A stretch of DNA of 64,000 bases, taken from the NCBI GenBank assembly GCA_014281115.1, contig JACONQ010000004.1, positions 1,674,001 through 1,738,000 of the forward strand, read 5' to 3'. The notes under the pieces are model-generated. The model was not told where the DNA came from and did no database searches. It saw nothing but the letters and a program-made list of their open reading frames with translations. Below, piece after piece: positions 1 to 10,840 of this stretch; position 1 is the stretch's first letter, and every line of letters starts with the position of its first letter. Source of the DNA: Laburnicola sp. R22_1 (Eukaryota; Ascomycota; Dothideomycetes; Pleosporales; Didymosphaeriaceae). The translations under genes were made by a program, and so were the position numbers.

Positions 1-97
1 CCCGCAGCTGCCATTCACGGGTCATAGCTCCCCCCGCCTCTCATCACTCGCAAGTCCCAACCATCGCTCCCACATTCAAGATAACAACAAATTCAAC

Positions 98-1651
98 ATG
101 GCTTCGGACGACAACGACCCACGCCGCAACCGCGACCGCCCCGAGGACAACCCTTTCGTCGCTTTCCGCCGCTTCGCCGACTCGCAGGTGTCCTCACTCT
201 TCAACACCGTCTTCACGCTGCCCGCCACCATCGCCAAGTTCAAGAACATCCACATCGCCCGCGAGCAATGTCTCTTTGGTCGCGCAGACAAAGAAGCGTG
301 CAAGAATCTCCAGCAGCTCGAAGAGCAGACTGCTCAACTGCTTGCAGAATGTCGCGAGCTGTATCGCATGGGCGATCTGGAACTGGCACTGGAGAAGATC
401 GAGCATCTGGTGCGGCTCAACTACGCCGCTGATGTGCTTCGGGCGTATATTGTGGAGAAAGGCAGCACTGGCAATAACGACGAGGGGCGGAGGCTTACGG
501 AGAGCAGCAGAGGCGCGGATGGGAAGGAGCTGATCGAGAAGCTCGCCAACGAGAAGGGGCAGCAGTGGGGATGGTCTTGGGACTGGGGCTTTCCTAGGCC
601 ATTTAATGCAGAGGATGATGCGGAGGATAGGAGGGATCGATACCGCCGTTGGTGTCAACGAGGAGAAGAGCGGGGGGCTGCGTTCAGGCCAACAGAGGGA
701 GATAATGGCGCTACCACATTGGCTGACTATCAAAAGCAGCATAGGATACTAGAGCAACAGAATAAGAAGCACTTGGAACAAGCCAGAGAGCATGATGAAG
801 ACGATTGGGACAGCTGGAGCTCGAAGTGGGATGAGTACATGAAGACGATGCTCGAAGAGTTATCGCGTCCAGTGAACGCTCCGGTAAATGTCTTCGCCGC
901 TACAGAGCCAGAAGCTGCTCGCATAAATGGTGGAAGGCGAGCTCCGTCCGAGACTGATCGCTTAACTTGGCGGGAAGACATAGAGAAGGATGGAGACTTG
1001 AAGCGCTTCGATGCGCAGTGGAGAGACGCTTTCGAAGATCTCGTCCGCGTTGAAAAGGGCCTGCCTTTGATGGCCGCTGACAGATTAGGCCAATCGAACG
1101 AAATGTCGCATGACCATTGGGCACGTCGATTCTGGGACATAAGAGACGATAGTTTCATGGGCCGGCAATCCACCAAGGAGTACCCAAAACGGGTCCCTTG
1201 GGAAGGCGAAGAAACGACCGAAGAGCCAAGCTACGAGTACAGCCACGATCACGAAGACCAGCACGATGAGCCCCCGACTCCCAAAGTCAAGCAGGGCCAG
1301 TGGTCCAGCAATATGCCAGAGACAGAGATGGAGGCATACGAGCGCTTGCTTGGTCCAGCACCTACTTCAGCAGTACCACATAAAGACGAGGGACGCCCAT
1401 CTATACTCTCCACGCTTACCACCACCGAGCGTACGGTCGCTCCTGACGGCACTGTGACTACCAAGGTAGTCTTGAAGAACCGCTTTACCGATGGCCGGGA
1501 GGAGAGCTCTGAGACTGTGCATACGCAGCGAGGACAGGAGACTGAAATGCAACAACAGGGACCATGGAAAGCGATGCAAGACGCTCAAGCCACTCAAGAG
1601 CAGTCAAACAAGGAGACTGGCAAGAAGAGTGGTTGGTTCTGGTCGAACTAG
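98..1651 (+). CDS. Conserved fungal hypothetical protein, 517 aa
   Basis: Intronless ORF starting at an ATG in a plausible context (aacatgg). I do not recognise a catalytic domain. The N-terminus is basic and charged (MASDDNDPRRNRDRPEDNPF), followed by an FRRFADSQVSSLF helix-like segment near residue 25 and a leucine-rich helical segment at about residues 65-115. Residues 150-420 are rich in Trp, Glu, Asp and Arg (for example WGWSWDWGFPRPF near residue 158), and the C-terminus is low-complexity, ending in KKSGWFWSN. There is no signal peptide or membrane span, so an intracellular location is inferred. Long, in-frame and biased in composition, so the gene is very likely real; the function is unknown. 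Confidence 0.85.
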   Translation: MASDDNDPRRNRDRPEDNPFVAFRRFADSQVSSLFNTVFTLPATIAKFKNIHIAREQCLFGRADKEACKNLQQLEEQTAQLLAECRELYRMGDLELALEKIEHLVRLNYAADVLRAYIVEKGSTGNNDEGRRLTESSRGADGKELIEKLANEKGQQWGWSWDWGFPRPFNAEDDAEDRRDRYRRWCQRGEERGAAFRPTEGDNGATTLADYQKQHRILEQQNKKHLEQAREHDEDDWDSWSSKWDEYMKTMLEELSRPVNAPVNVFAATEPEAARINGGRRAPSETDRLTWREDIEKDGDLKRFDAQWRDAFEDLVRVEKGLPLMAADRLGQSNEMSHDHWARRFWDIRDDSFMGRQSTKEYPKRVPWEGEETTEEPSYEYSHDHEDQHDEPPTPKVKQGQWSSNMPETEMEAYERLLGPAPTSAVPHKDEGRPSILSTLTTTERTVAPDGTVTTKVVLKNRFTDGREESSETVHTQRGQETEMQQQGPWKAMQDAQATQEQSNKETGKKSGWFWSN

Positions 1652-2385
1652 TCATCCATGTGGCTCTATGACTATCTACGAATTATATGCTGCCGCGTTG
1701 GATATATAAATGGTATCTATCAGCGTAAGGGATATCATGGAAGGATTAGGTGGGAATGGGATATCAACTCTGGCACCTTCGGATTTGTGGACGGGCTTAC
1801 TCCCCTCATTTGAATGCTTCTTTTTCTCTCACACTGTCTTACCCCAGGATAAGCAATAGCAAGGCCAACTGTATTCAAATTTTGTCCTGTAGCTGTAACT
1901 GCCGCACAGCCTGCCCCATATTTTCATAATATTGATGCAGGGATGCACGTGCGCACATCTTTGCCTACTCTACGGTCTGGAAGACTGGACTTTATCCTTC
2001 TAACCGGGGGCACGCAAATTAAACCACAATAACCCCAAAGCAAAACATGGCCGAAACTATGGTCGCACCTCCACTGGTACCCGGTCCTCTGGCGATCTAC
2101 TGGAGGATCCACAGCCTTCTCTGTCTATACAATATATTGCCACCGAATCAAGTCTCCGCTGGAGGGTCACAGATGAGAGGCGCCCTGGACCAAAGTAATC
2201 GTCCATCATATACACAACATCACTGCTAACTAGCTCCATACGCACACCCAAATCTTATTCGACATGTGTCTGAGCTCTCAGGTCCACATGCCGACTTAAA
2301 TACACCCACTGCCCGGACATCGTGCCCAGTAACCCTGTCCCAACCCAACCTACGCACACCCAGATTCGCAAACGAAGACACCATC
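1652..2385. other. Intergenic, 734 bp
   Basis: No convincing gene. It holds the 3' flank of the first gene and the promoter side of the lectin gene. Short ORFs here lack coding character. Confidence 0.6.
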
Positions 2386-3134
2386 ATGTTGGCCACCTCC
2401 ATAGTCGCGCTCGCGCTTTCCGCGACCGGCTTCGCACAGGTCGTCGTGCCCGCGGGCTACAACAAAGTCTACCTCACGTCGATGGTCGACACCAAATACG
2501 TCGTCCAAGCAAAGGGAACGACGAGTGGAAGCGGCGTCGTCGTGTACGTCGCCAAACCACCTGCACGCACTCGTCACTCCTATCGAGAACCACACTAACG
2601 CATCGTCTCAACTCGTAGCAACACGGTGAACAACAAGGCCGACCAGCACTGGCTCCTCACCAGCAACTCGTCTAAAATCTACCTTGCGAACAGCGATCCA
2701 CCAACACTATGCCTCGACGCTGGCGCAAAGAGTAAGCCCAGCACCCTTGTTGTTTCTATGCGCGTGCTCGAGCTAACGATGCATGCAACAGCGGCATGGA
2801 AAGACATGGCCATGGTCTACGTGAACACGTGCTCTGACACTGCTCCCGGGCAGAGCTGGACCGTCATGGCTGATGGACGGATTGCGGTTACTGGGTCGAC
2901 GAGTCCGCGTATGTTATGCCCCTGTTCAGGTATCCCTTTCGCAGTGTTGGGACGTTAGTGCTGATGCTTGGGATAGAGGAGTGTCTTGATCTGCAGTATA
3001 TGCGCGCGACGCCGAATAACCCCGTCGGGCTGTATCAGTGTGCTGGGCTTAATAATTCGGGGGCGAAGGATAAGGGGCTGAATTGGCCGCCGAAGAATGT
3101 TACTGTGAAGAGGGAGACGGCGTTTGTGGCGTAG
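2386..3134 (+). CDS. Secreted ricin-B-type (beta-trefoil) lectin-like protein, 181 aa
   Basis: Four exons: 2386-2543, 2619-2731, 2792-2908, 2977-3134; phases agree at all three junctions and each intron has GT/AG ends, with a CTAAC branch site in introns 1 and 2. The product starts with a signal peptide (MLATSIVALALSATGFAQ). The remainder resembles one ricin-B-like trefoil: YNKVYLTSMVDTKYVVQ, then NNKADQHWLL, PTLCLDAGAK, PGQSWTVMADGRIAV and QECLDLQYM, with the (Q/H)xW and CLD motifs typical of carbohydrate-binding trefoils. It is short for a three-repeat trefoil, so binding may be limited. Such proteins are secreted and usually bind glycans; the ligand cannot be deduced. It carries no catalytic chain. 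Exon structure is inferred by eye. Confidence 0.82.
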
Positions 3135-3595
3135 AGGTGGGGGGATGATGAGATGAGGTTGGGCTTCGGTGGGGTGTGAGTATAGCTATAGGATGGGTTT
3201 TGAGTACATCTAGCCTTTATTTGACCTACCCCGGGGTAGCACGTAGTCCTTAGACATTTGTTCTAATACTATATTGTTTCCCTCTCGCAGCACCATTTTA
3301 CAATATCTGACTTGGTAAAATCCACATCACGGGCATGCGCGTCACACGATTTACCTTACCGATAATATACTAAATTTTTTCCAGTGATGTATTTGCTGAA
3401 GTTCTATTGATTGATATAGCTGATGCTACCTATGGTATCTCATGCTTAGTGGTCCAGTGCACCAGTGTGTGCCAACTCCGCTTAGCGCCCCTTTTCGGAC
3501 CCCGACCACGCTTTCCAACCCACTGTTATCGCATGCACCTCACTTCTTCTCAGTTTCTCGTGTGTTTCTTTTCACTCGCATTCTATTCGAAGGAT
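3135..3595. other. Intergenic, includes a perfect 14-bp palindrome
   Basis: No gene seen. Positions 3226-3239 form the perfect palindrome ctaccccggggtag, followed by a segment (tagtccttagacatttgttct) resembling sequences near 12045-12075 and, inverted, near 30985-31000. It may be the end of a small dispersed repeat. Confidence 0.4.
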
Positions 3596-4987
3596 ATGGC
3601 AACCACGTCGCCTCCAAGCACGCTGACCTGGGTCCTCCTCGGCGCAAGAGTCCGTAAGTTGCCGCACACTTCCCACTTGTATACCTACAACTACAGCTAC
3701 AGGACAATAGTTTAAGTACAGTTGGCCTTGTTATTGCGTATCCTGTGTAACACATTGTACTCAAACTTGTGTCCGAGTACTGCATTTACTAAACTCCATC
3801 CACAGTATCAGCCGTCCTCTGTAGATTCGCCTCAACACCAATCCAATGGCTCAACAGGACAGGTGCAGCAACACTCTTCGAAGACATCTTCTTCGTCGCT
3901 TTCAGAACAATGCTACGGCATAGCAATCTCGTCATGACGAGAGCGATCTTCAAACCCACGACTGAGGTGTATCATGACATGTGCAGGCAGACGGGGCGAG
4001 AGCCGAAGAGCTTGAGCGTCAGTGGTATTTCCGCGCATTGGATCGGTGATGAGAGTGCGGATGTGGTAGTTCTATACTTCCATGGTAACTGCCCTGCCTG
4101 AGATGGGTAATACATGAAAACACTGACGAGAAGCAGGCGGGGGATACACGCAACCCGCATCGCCAGATCATCTGCAGTATCTCGATCGTCTAGAAAAAGA
4201 CACCAACGCGCGCGCAGGCGGTAAATCATCGATATCGTTCCTCGTCTTAGCGTACAGTCTCGCTCCAGAGCAAGCCGTCTTCCCCACCCAACTCCATGAA
4301 GCAGCAGCTACGCTTTCGCACCTCATCACGACCTGCAGCCGCCGTCCCTCGAGCATCATGCTCGCCGGCGACTCGGCGGGAGGCGCTCTCGCACTCGCTC
4401 TCCTTTCGCATGTTCTGCATCCCCGACCGGACGTGCCTCCCATTGAGCTTCAGGAACCACTAGCTGGCGCGGTCCTCTACAGCCCGTTCGTCAGTTTCTC
4501 AACTGCGTTTCCGAGCTACGAGCGCAACGCGGAGTCGGACACGATTTCAGCGTTTATCTTGAAGAAGTGGGCATCTATGTACATGGGCGTGATGGATGCA
4601 TCCAACGAGGCGCCCGTCACGAGCGAAGTCGAGAGCAACGATGTCTACGCTGAAGCTTTTCTCGCTGAGTCGGCGTGGTGGAGCGGGCTTGATAGAGTGG
4701 TCGGTAGCTTGCTGGTATGGGTTGGTGGGAAGGAAATTCTACATGACCCCGTAGTGGGCTTCGTTGGGAAGTTGAGGGACGGGTGGAAAGCCCGAGGCGG
4801 GCAAGAGAGGGACATTTTGCTGATTGAAGGGAGGGATGAGGCGCATATAGGCCCGATTTTGGACATTTCGTTGGGGAATAAAGGGAAGAGGAGGTCGCAG
4901 GTGGCGGTGGAGGAGTGGTTGTTGGAGCGCCTTGCACTGGCGAAGCTGCCTTTCGTGAGCGAACTAAAGCCTGTGGTTGCGTCCTAA
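3596..4987 (+). CDS. Alpha/beta hydrolase, HSL-type (Abhydrolase_3), 395 aa
   Basis: Three exons: 3596-3653, 3806-4084, 4137-4987; all phases agree. The product carries the hormone-sensitive-lipase-family signature: oxyanion-hole HGGG (YFHGGGYTQP, codons split by intron 2), nucleophile motif GDSAGG (about residue 190), a likely catalytic Asp in LHDPVVGF and a likely catalytic His in DEAHIGP near the C-terminus. The family hydrolyses ester bonds in lipids or small acyl substrates; fungal relatives include steryl-acetate hydrolases and xenobiotic esterases. The N-terminus (MATTSPPSTLTWVLLGARV) has a short hydrophobic stretch that could be a membrane anchor. It converges with the next minus-strand gene, the stop codons being 17 bp apart. 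Confidence 0.88.
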
Positions 4988-5004
4988 TGGATAGCATTGC
5001 CCAT

Positions 5005-5361
5005 CTAATCAGAATCCACATCTTTTAACCAAAACACTAGACTCGGCCACCGATATATGTCCCTCTCACAGCCCGCATAAAACAATGTCACCTTGGCAAT
5101 CTTCTTCGCACCAAGCTGCCTCTCATGCTGTCCCAGAAGATACACAGTGCCGCTCCCATGCGGAGCCCCCAGAATGGCTTGCGCTTCCTCCGTCTCCACG
5201 GTGAAGGATATGCCAGGCCAGTCGGGCAACCGGCCGATGCTACGCGCGCGGATGATGTGGTTGACGATGGCATTGGTAGCTAGATTCTGGATACAGTAGC
5301 GTATTATGAACCGCAGGTGTGGCGGTTGCGATGAGTTGGGCGCTGAGTGTTGTATGAACAT
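5005..5361 (-). CDS. Conserved fungal hypothetical protein, about 118 aa, 5' end uncertain
   Basis: The reading frame looks coding: LRFIIRYCIQNLATNAIVNH, then RLPDWPGISFTVETEEAQAI, LGAPHGSGTVYLLGQHERQL and KKIAKVTLFY. The WPG..F..ETEE.QALLG..NG....L..H...LG pattern is, from memory, a small conserved protein of many Pezizomycotina with no assigned function. The first ATG in frame is at 5361, but the open frame continues upstream to a stop at 5491-5493 with coding-like residues (for example CDSTKSKDSHWCSPIGLST), so an upstream exon supplying the start is likely. No signal peptide or membrane span is visible in the part seen. Confidence 0.55.
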   Translation of the reverse strand: MFIQHSAPNSSQPPHLRFIIRYCIQNLATNAIVNHIIRARSIGRLPDWPGISFTVETEEAQAILGAPHGSGTVYLLGQHERQLGAKKIAKVTLFYAGCERDIYRWPSLVFWLKDVDSD

Positions 5362-5524
5362 TCCATTAGTGTGGATCTTAACTTTAGACAACTGCGTGGA
5401 GAGCCCGATGGGGCTGCACCAGTGTGAATCTTTCGATTTTGTGCTATCACATTGCGCCTGGGTATTTGCGCAGTGCCCTAAGTAAGGTTGTTATGAACAT
5501 ATTATTAGCATGTGGACATTACTA

Positions 5525-5621
5525 TACTCGGCCCCTTGCGGTCGAGTCGATTTTCCTTAGTAAAAGGGCGTAGCACGGCCTTTTCGACAAAAAATTACAA
5601 AGTAACCGTTGGGGCCGAGTA
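5525..5621. repeat. Candidate MITE, 97 bp with 11-bp terminal inverted repeats
   Basis: TACTCGGCCCC at 5525-5535 is perfectly inverted at 5611-5621. Read with a TA duplication on each side, the inverted repeat is CTCGGCCCC, as expected of a Tc1/mariner-type non-autonomous element. The interior is noncoding. No second copy is seen in the window, so this could be a chance hairpin. Confidence 0.35.
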
Positions 5622-5913
5622 GGTAGTCAACACCAGTCATGCGCATTGCCAAATGAGGGATGCTTGAGAAACGGTGGCATGGATGCATATACCTATGGCA
5701 TGTTATCTCTTAAGTTTACTCACAGGACGCTATACTGCATACAATCTAGACGCAAACAGGGCAGGCACCTTGCAGTGTGGCGGGCGGGGTCGCGGTTGCC
5801 ACTACACTAGCGTATCTTGTTTGGCCTCCAGCAACACCACCTTGCGTCAAAATTTTCTGCGATAAAACTCGATAGATCCTGGCGCGTGTTGCCTGAGCTT
5901 CGAGGCAGTAACG

Positions 5914-6764
5914 ATGGCATCTTCTGCTCAATCTTCGGCCGCGGGTGATGCACGCACCCCACCCACACAGGAGGAGCTGTCCCAGGCGCGCAAAGTTGAG
6001 GTATATGATCGGGAAGGGAAGACAGAGACGCTTGGAAAACTGATGGAAGGGAAACGGACTGCTCTAGTGTTCATCAGACACTTCTGTAGGTCTCTGATCG
6101 TTGGCGCTTACACTGCTCAGCGAATCAATGACATTGCCACTAACGAACTATACCTAAGGGTGCTTGAACTGTCAAGCGTATGTAAGAGGAATAAGCGCGT
6201 CTATACCGCCTGGAAATCTGCCCCCGAACACCCAGAGTGCGTTGTAACTTTTTTTCAAATGCATACATGATGATCCTAATGATAGCGATCTAGTCCTTGT
6301 CATCGGATGCGGGTCATATCAACCTATTGACACCTACTCGACCACTTCTTCGTCTCTTTACCCTATCTATACCGATCCCAATCGCCAGCTGCATTCCATC
6401 TTCAAGTTCAAGTCAAATCTGGCTGAGGGGAAGAACGGCGAGGAAGAGCGGGATTATATGCGCAATGCAGGTAGTACTCTGACCCGAATCTGGGGAGGGA
6501 TTAAGGGCGCTCTCGGACACCTGGACCATATGAACTACGTTGGGCCGAAGAGCCTTAATGGCGGAGAAGTGGTGATCTCTGTTGGTAAGTGATGTTCAGG
6601 GAGTTGTTGTCCCCAGAGGCTGACGAACAGATGGCGAATGCGAATACATTTACCGGATGCAGAATACAGTGGATCACACCAACATCTCTGACCTCGCTGA
6701 ACTTATCGGTGCCAAATACGATGAGCGTACGGGAGAAGGGCAATCCAAGCCAGCGTGCGGATAG
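5914..6764 (+). CDS. PRXL2/AhpC-TSA-like thioredoxin-fold protein, 224 aa
   Basis: Four exons: 5914-6085, 6159-6236, 6294-6584, 6631-6764; phases are consistent (acceptor 1 is AAG, preceded by a CTAAC branch site). The product reads TALVFIRHF, WCLNCQAYVRGISASIPPGN, LVIGCGSYQPIDTYSTTSSS, then LYPIYTDPNRQLHSIF and ends GEGQSKPACG. The CxxC at residues 59-62 sits where peroxiredoxin-like-2 (AhpC-TSA_2) proteins carry their redox motif, and the GCG..QPI..Y segment is characteristic of the fungal branch. Likely a cytosolic thiol-redox protein; whether it reduces peroxides is unknown. The 78-nt exon 2 holds the whole redox site and is easily missed in automatic models. Confidence 0.83.
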
Positions 6765-7870
6765 CCATGCATGGAGGGAAAGATCACGCATTATGGAAAG
6801 GTACTGGAATGTGCTAGACGGATATGGATCTATTGTATGAGTGATGATGGACTAAGACTAGCTACTGCCGGAGTATATATGGGTGCCAAGACCCACGTGT
6901 CCACGTGACAGAATGTGTGCGACAAAGTGGTGCCCAATTCTGAATTTGAAAGTAAACAATCTTGCATATTCGGCATTGAAGTTTCTACAAGGACTTCCTC
7001 TAACAAAAGGGAAGAGAGTTTGGGATGGGCAAGGGTGAGTCACCTTAGGATATGGGTACCTCGGTACGTATGAGCCCTGTCCGCGATCTTTCGTCCTGCA
7101 TTTCGATCGTACTCGATAGCTAACCCAACGCAGCCATTATTTCTGCTGGCCAAACGCGCGATATGATGACAAGCGTCAAATAAATTCTGCTCGAAACAAT
7201 AGTACCAGGCGCAGGCAACCCGAAAGCCGGGCTTCATGCAAATCATGGAACAGGGATGCAGAAGCACGTACCTCCAATGTTGCGCCCGGCCGTAACCAAG
7301 ATCACGGGTACGCAACGCCTCTTTCTGTTCATGGACCGAGCACCTAGTTTTCATATCGGGCCAAGGTTATGCTTTGCGACGCCACGCGTTCTCGCATAAT
7401 GCTTATCTCCTCCGTTTCTACAGGCGAAACGTTTCTAAACCCTTTTCTATGTTTGCCCAGGCGTTCCAGCGTTTGAAACAAAATTAGCAGGCCCACATCT
7501 AGTTTTGAAGCACGGTCAAAACGCGGGAACTAAGCGCTTCGCTTCGCTACCGTCCGGCGCGCCAGCTTTCTCCACGAATGAGACACCCAGTTCGGTCATG
7601 CCAGGAGACGGATAGGAAGAGGTGGCGAAACGGTGCCAAGAGGGCCGCTGAGACTGTGGGAATCTGTGGACGGCAGGCACGGATGCTGTTCGTGGGAAGG
7701 GATAGCTTCGGACAGGCAGCATAAAGGCGGGAAGTGCAGCATATATAAGGTAGAGTTGCCGCCACGGTTTCTGCTCACCAACCTCAGCTCTTTGGTTGCA
7801 TCCGTTCCATTCGTCTTCGAACCTCACATTCTTTCTTCACTCACTATCCATTTCTTCGTTGGTGCACAGG
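6765..7870. other. Intergenic, 1.1 kb
   Basis: No supported gene; small ORFs on both strands lack coding character. The last 130 bp before the DUF1996 gene contain TATATAA (7741-7747) and a pyrimidine-rich stretch (7820-7860), consistent with a core promoter and 5' UTR. Confidence 0.5.
7742..7747 (+). promoter_or_regulatory. TATA-box candidate of the DUF1996 gene
   Basis: TATATA about 125 bp upstream of the ATG at 7871, followed by CT-rich tracts common near fungal transcription starts. Position and motif only. Confidence 0.35.
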
Positions 7871-8830
7871 ATGCCTTCTTCAACCATCATTTTCAGCGCT
7901 GCTGCGCTTGCCCACTTGGCTTCCGCCTACACCGTGATTAACCTCCCGTTTCCTTTCATGACCAAGAACATCGACCCGATCGTGTATCCCGGTTCGTACG
8001 ACAAGAGTCACTTGCACTCCCTCTTCGGCTCTGATACCATCACTGCGTCGACCAACACCTCCGCCGAGCTGTTGGAAGGCTGCACAAACGCCGATAACCC
8101 CAACGATCTCTCCGCCTACTGGGTTCCCACACCCCTCTTCACCACCGATGGAGGCAAGACCTACAACCCGATCGGCATCTCTCGCTTCTCCGCCTACTAC
8201 AACCTGGGAGAGGGACCTGCCGAAGTACCTTTCCCGCCGAACCTAAAGATGATTGCCGGTGTCGCGACTGCCACGACCGAAGACGCCATGGACCCGAAGG
8301 CGAAGAGCGAGTGGTTCTGCGAAGGCGACGAATGGAAGGGTCGCGATGCCAACGGCTGGCCCAAGGAGGGTTGCAGCACGCATCTCCAGCAACTGCTCTA
8401 CTTCCCGCAGTGCGTCAACACCGAGACTCTCGAGTACGCGTACAAGGACGGAAAGGGATGTCCCGCGGGCATGAAGGTCATGCCCCAGCTTCGCTTCAGC
8501 ATCCGCTGGGACCTGCGCAAAAACCTTCCCAACGGATGGAGCGGCGAGGCGCCGCTGAAGTTGGCGTGCGGCCCTGCTTGGTGCTCCCACGGCGATTTCA
8601 TCAACGGTTGGAACGACGAGGCTGCGACGAACATGCTTGAGACGACCAAGTCGAAGCGCGACTTTATGTACGTGGAGGGCCCGGCTGGCAGGAACAAGAT
8701 GAACTGCACACCCAAGGATGCTGAGCCCGACAAGGGAACCGCCGACTTCGCCGAGAGTGTCGCCATGATGAGCAAGAGGGAGGTGCCGTTCTGGGGCTGG
8801 TCGTCCAAGTCACGCATGAGCCGTGCCTAA
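7871..8830 (+). CDS. Secreted DUF1996 family protein, 319 aa
   Basis: Single exon. The ATG at 7871 is chosen because it begins a clean signal peptide (MPSSTIIFSAAALAHLASAY); the open frame extends upstream but without an ATG. The mature part opens like DUF1996 proteins: a Met/Ile-rich start, DPIVYPG, then SHLHSLFGSDT matching the family's H.H..FG pattern, TSAELLEGCTNADNPNDLSA, YWVPTPLF, and later WPKEGCSTHLQQLLYFPQCV and SHGDFINGWN with conserved His, Asp and Cys. DUF1996 proteins are secreted or wall-associated in ascomycetes and basidiomycetes, often followed by a WSC domain; here there is none. Biochemical activity is not established to my knowledge. Confidence 0.9.
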   Translation: MPSSTIIFSAAALAHLASAYTVINLPFPFMTKNIDPIVYPGSYDKSHLHSLFGSDTITASTNTSAELLEGCTNADNPNDLSAYWVPTPLFTTDGGKTYNPIGISRFSAYYNLGEGPAEVPFPPNLKMIAGVATATTEDAMDPKAKSEWFCEGDEWKGRDANGWPKEGCSTHLQQLLYFPQCVNTETLEYAYKDGKGCPAGMKVMPQLRFSIRWDLRKNLPNGWSGEAPLKLACGPAWCSHGDFINGWNDEAATNMLETTKSKRDFMYVEGPAGRNKMNCTPKDAEPDKGTADFAESVAMMSKREVPFWGWSSKSRMSRA

Positions 8831-9240
8831 GCTCGAAGTCTCTGACATTTGTCGCTCGGAGCTTCCTATAGACCTGTTTCGTGTTCTCTGTATATATTCT
8901 TACGTACTTGACGTACACACACATATAGAATCTTGATACTATATTCATGCGCGATCTATGACTGACGAGGAGTGACGTTCTTGGTACCCATTATACTTCA
9001 CCGTTGTGCGTTGAGCGAACCCAGTGGCCGCCTCGGGGTCTCCATCGTACCTCAGATTTTTGCTCTAGGACTACAATCACGCACTCGGCAAGTTCCACAG
9101 GGAGTCTTAAATGTTGACATTTGCGTGATGGGCTCTACAATCCTGACGAAACGAGTGACAATATAGTCTACGATCAACCACAACGCGAGCAACAACAGTG
9201 ACCAACTCAACACATCCTCATCCGCTCACTGGCCTACCAT
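8831..9240. other. Convergent intergenic region, about 410 bp
   Basis: Lies between the 3' ends of the DUF1996 gene (plus) and the GH7 gene (minus). Nothing beyond 3' UTR-like sequence seen. Confidence 0.5.
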
Positions 9241-10840
9241 TTAGGTACCGGAGGGCTGGTTGAAAGTCGAACCGATCGGGCCAAACTTGATCGCGGAGAA
9301 AGCAACCTGAGCGTTCGGGTGGTTCTGCTCCACCTCCGATGGCACACCCGACGAAGTCGAGCAGGTGCCTCGTGCGACACCAGGAGAGCTCGCGGGCTTA
9401 TCTGTAGGGTAGTTACTGTCGAGCCATAACATATTGGCGTAGTGATCATCCCACAAGCTCATCACGAGCACCATGCCTGCGCCACCAGCGCGACCCATAC
9501 TCGCCATGCCACCGTGCTCATTGAATGGGTAGCGCTCCTCATTGAATGCCCTCTCCTGAGCATTGCAAAACCCCTGGGTGATGGAGTTGCCAGTAAGACC
9601 AGGAACGGTAGCCTGCGGGTTGGCGATGACCCTGCCGTTCTGGACGTAGAAGCGCTTGATCTCAGAGATGGTGTTTCCAGAACCCAGAAATTGGGTGACG
9701 ACTGTGAACTTTTGGTTGGTGTTCACCGTCTTGCCTGGGCCGTAGAAGTCTTTGACACCAACACGGTACGGGTTGAAGTCGCATCCATTTGCGTCACAGT
9801 TTCCGGCGAATCGGTCCTCGGAATAGGTGCCACCACAATTTCTGTCCGTGCAGACGGAGTAGGCTTCGGGGCTGCACGAGTGCGGCGTGACAGCCGTGGA
9901 GATAGAGTTGGCCTCCCACACGTCCATCTCGGCGCTGTATATGTTTTAGCGAAGCTGGACGTGAACAGCGACGGAGAGTGATGCGTACCAGCAAGCGCCC
10001 TTTCTGCCCACCCCAGCGTTTTGATCGTTGCTGGATGGCACCCAGCCCTCGGAATTAGCCTTGAGTTGTGTCAATACTATCCGATCGCACTGTCGCATCA
10101 AAACATACCTGGCCGCCGACGAATTTCAAATCACGAGCGCATTGAGCATCGCAGTAGCCTGGACTTGTTAGCAGGTATGTCAAGACGATTAGAGAGCAGT
10201 GAGCATACCAGTGCCGTACTTGGCACCTGGGGTACCCTGTCCCTTCTGAGGCATGGATACAAAGTAGAGAGCTCCGTTGAGACCGCATGGCAGTTGCGAA
10301 AGGTCAACGTCGAACGAGAACTCGTTCCCAGGAAGCTTGAACATTTGATAGTTGTTCTCGTCTTGCATCAAGTATGTACGGGAGCCAATGTTGGTCGAGT
10401 ATTGACCCCTGGTGACGAACTTCAGAGTCAAAGAATCACTTCCCGTTGTGATACCGTAGGTTCCTATCGCCAAGGTAAGTCAGACCAACCGCCTCAATGA
10501 AGTGTCTATGCAATGTCCTTCGGGGTAACGTACCACTGTAATCGGCGCCATCCATAACACAGTTTCGGCTGCAGGCGGCATTGTTCGGGCATAGTGAGGA
10601 GTCGAATCTGTTGCCAGTGTAACAGTTCGTAGTGCCACTGGTAGTGTGCAGCCAGCGCCAATTCGAGTCAACGACGATTTCTCCGTTGACATTCGTGCAT
10701 CTGTTTCCGCCCTGGCCAGAGCACCTCTTCCATTGGAGCTTAGGGTGCGTTTCCGTCTGTTGAGTTCCGACACCAAAAGCAGATACGGTGGAGGCCGAGA
10801 GAAAAGCCAACATGGCTTTCATGGCAAGAGAAGAAACCAT
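9241..10840 (-). CDS. GH7 cellobiohydrolase, single catalytic domain, 458 aa
   Basis: Five exons on the minus strand: 10534-10840, 10209-10463, 10109-10158, 9989-10059, 9241-9934; introns of 49-70 bp, all phases consistent. The product begins with a signal peptide ([16 protein letters not shown] after a short MVSSLA extension), then [13 protein letters not shown] typical of mature GH7 cellobiohydrolases. The catalytic motif EMDVWEAN (nucleophile Glu, assisting Asp, acid/base Glu) spans the last intron junction. The loop-forming segment [19 protein letters not shown], then CGP-like and FGPIGSTF endings fit a reducing-end cellobiohydrolase rather than an endoglucanase. No linker or CBM1 follows FNQPSGT. 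It would cut crystalline cellulose processively outside the cell. The nearby sugar porter may take up released sugars (inference). Confidence 0.95.

Noticed and set aside
7040..7354. Minus-strand 104-codon ORF
   Set aside because: No ATG-linked domain or coding composition.
9442..9981. Plus-strand ORF inside the GH7 gene
   Set aside because: Antisense shadow of the GH7 last exon.
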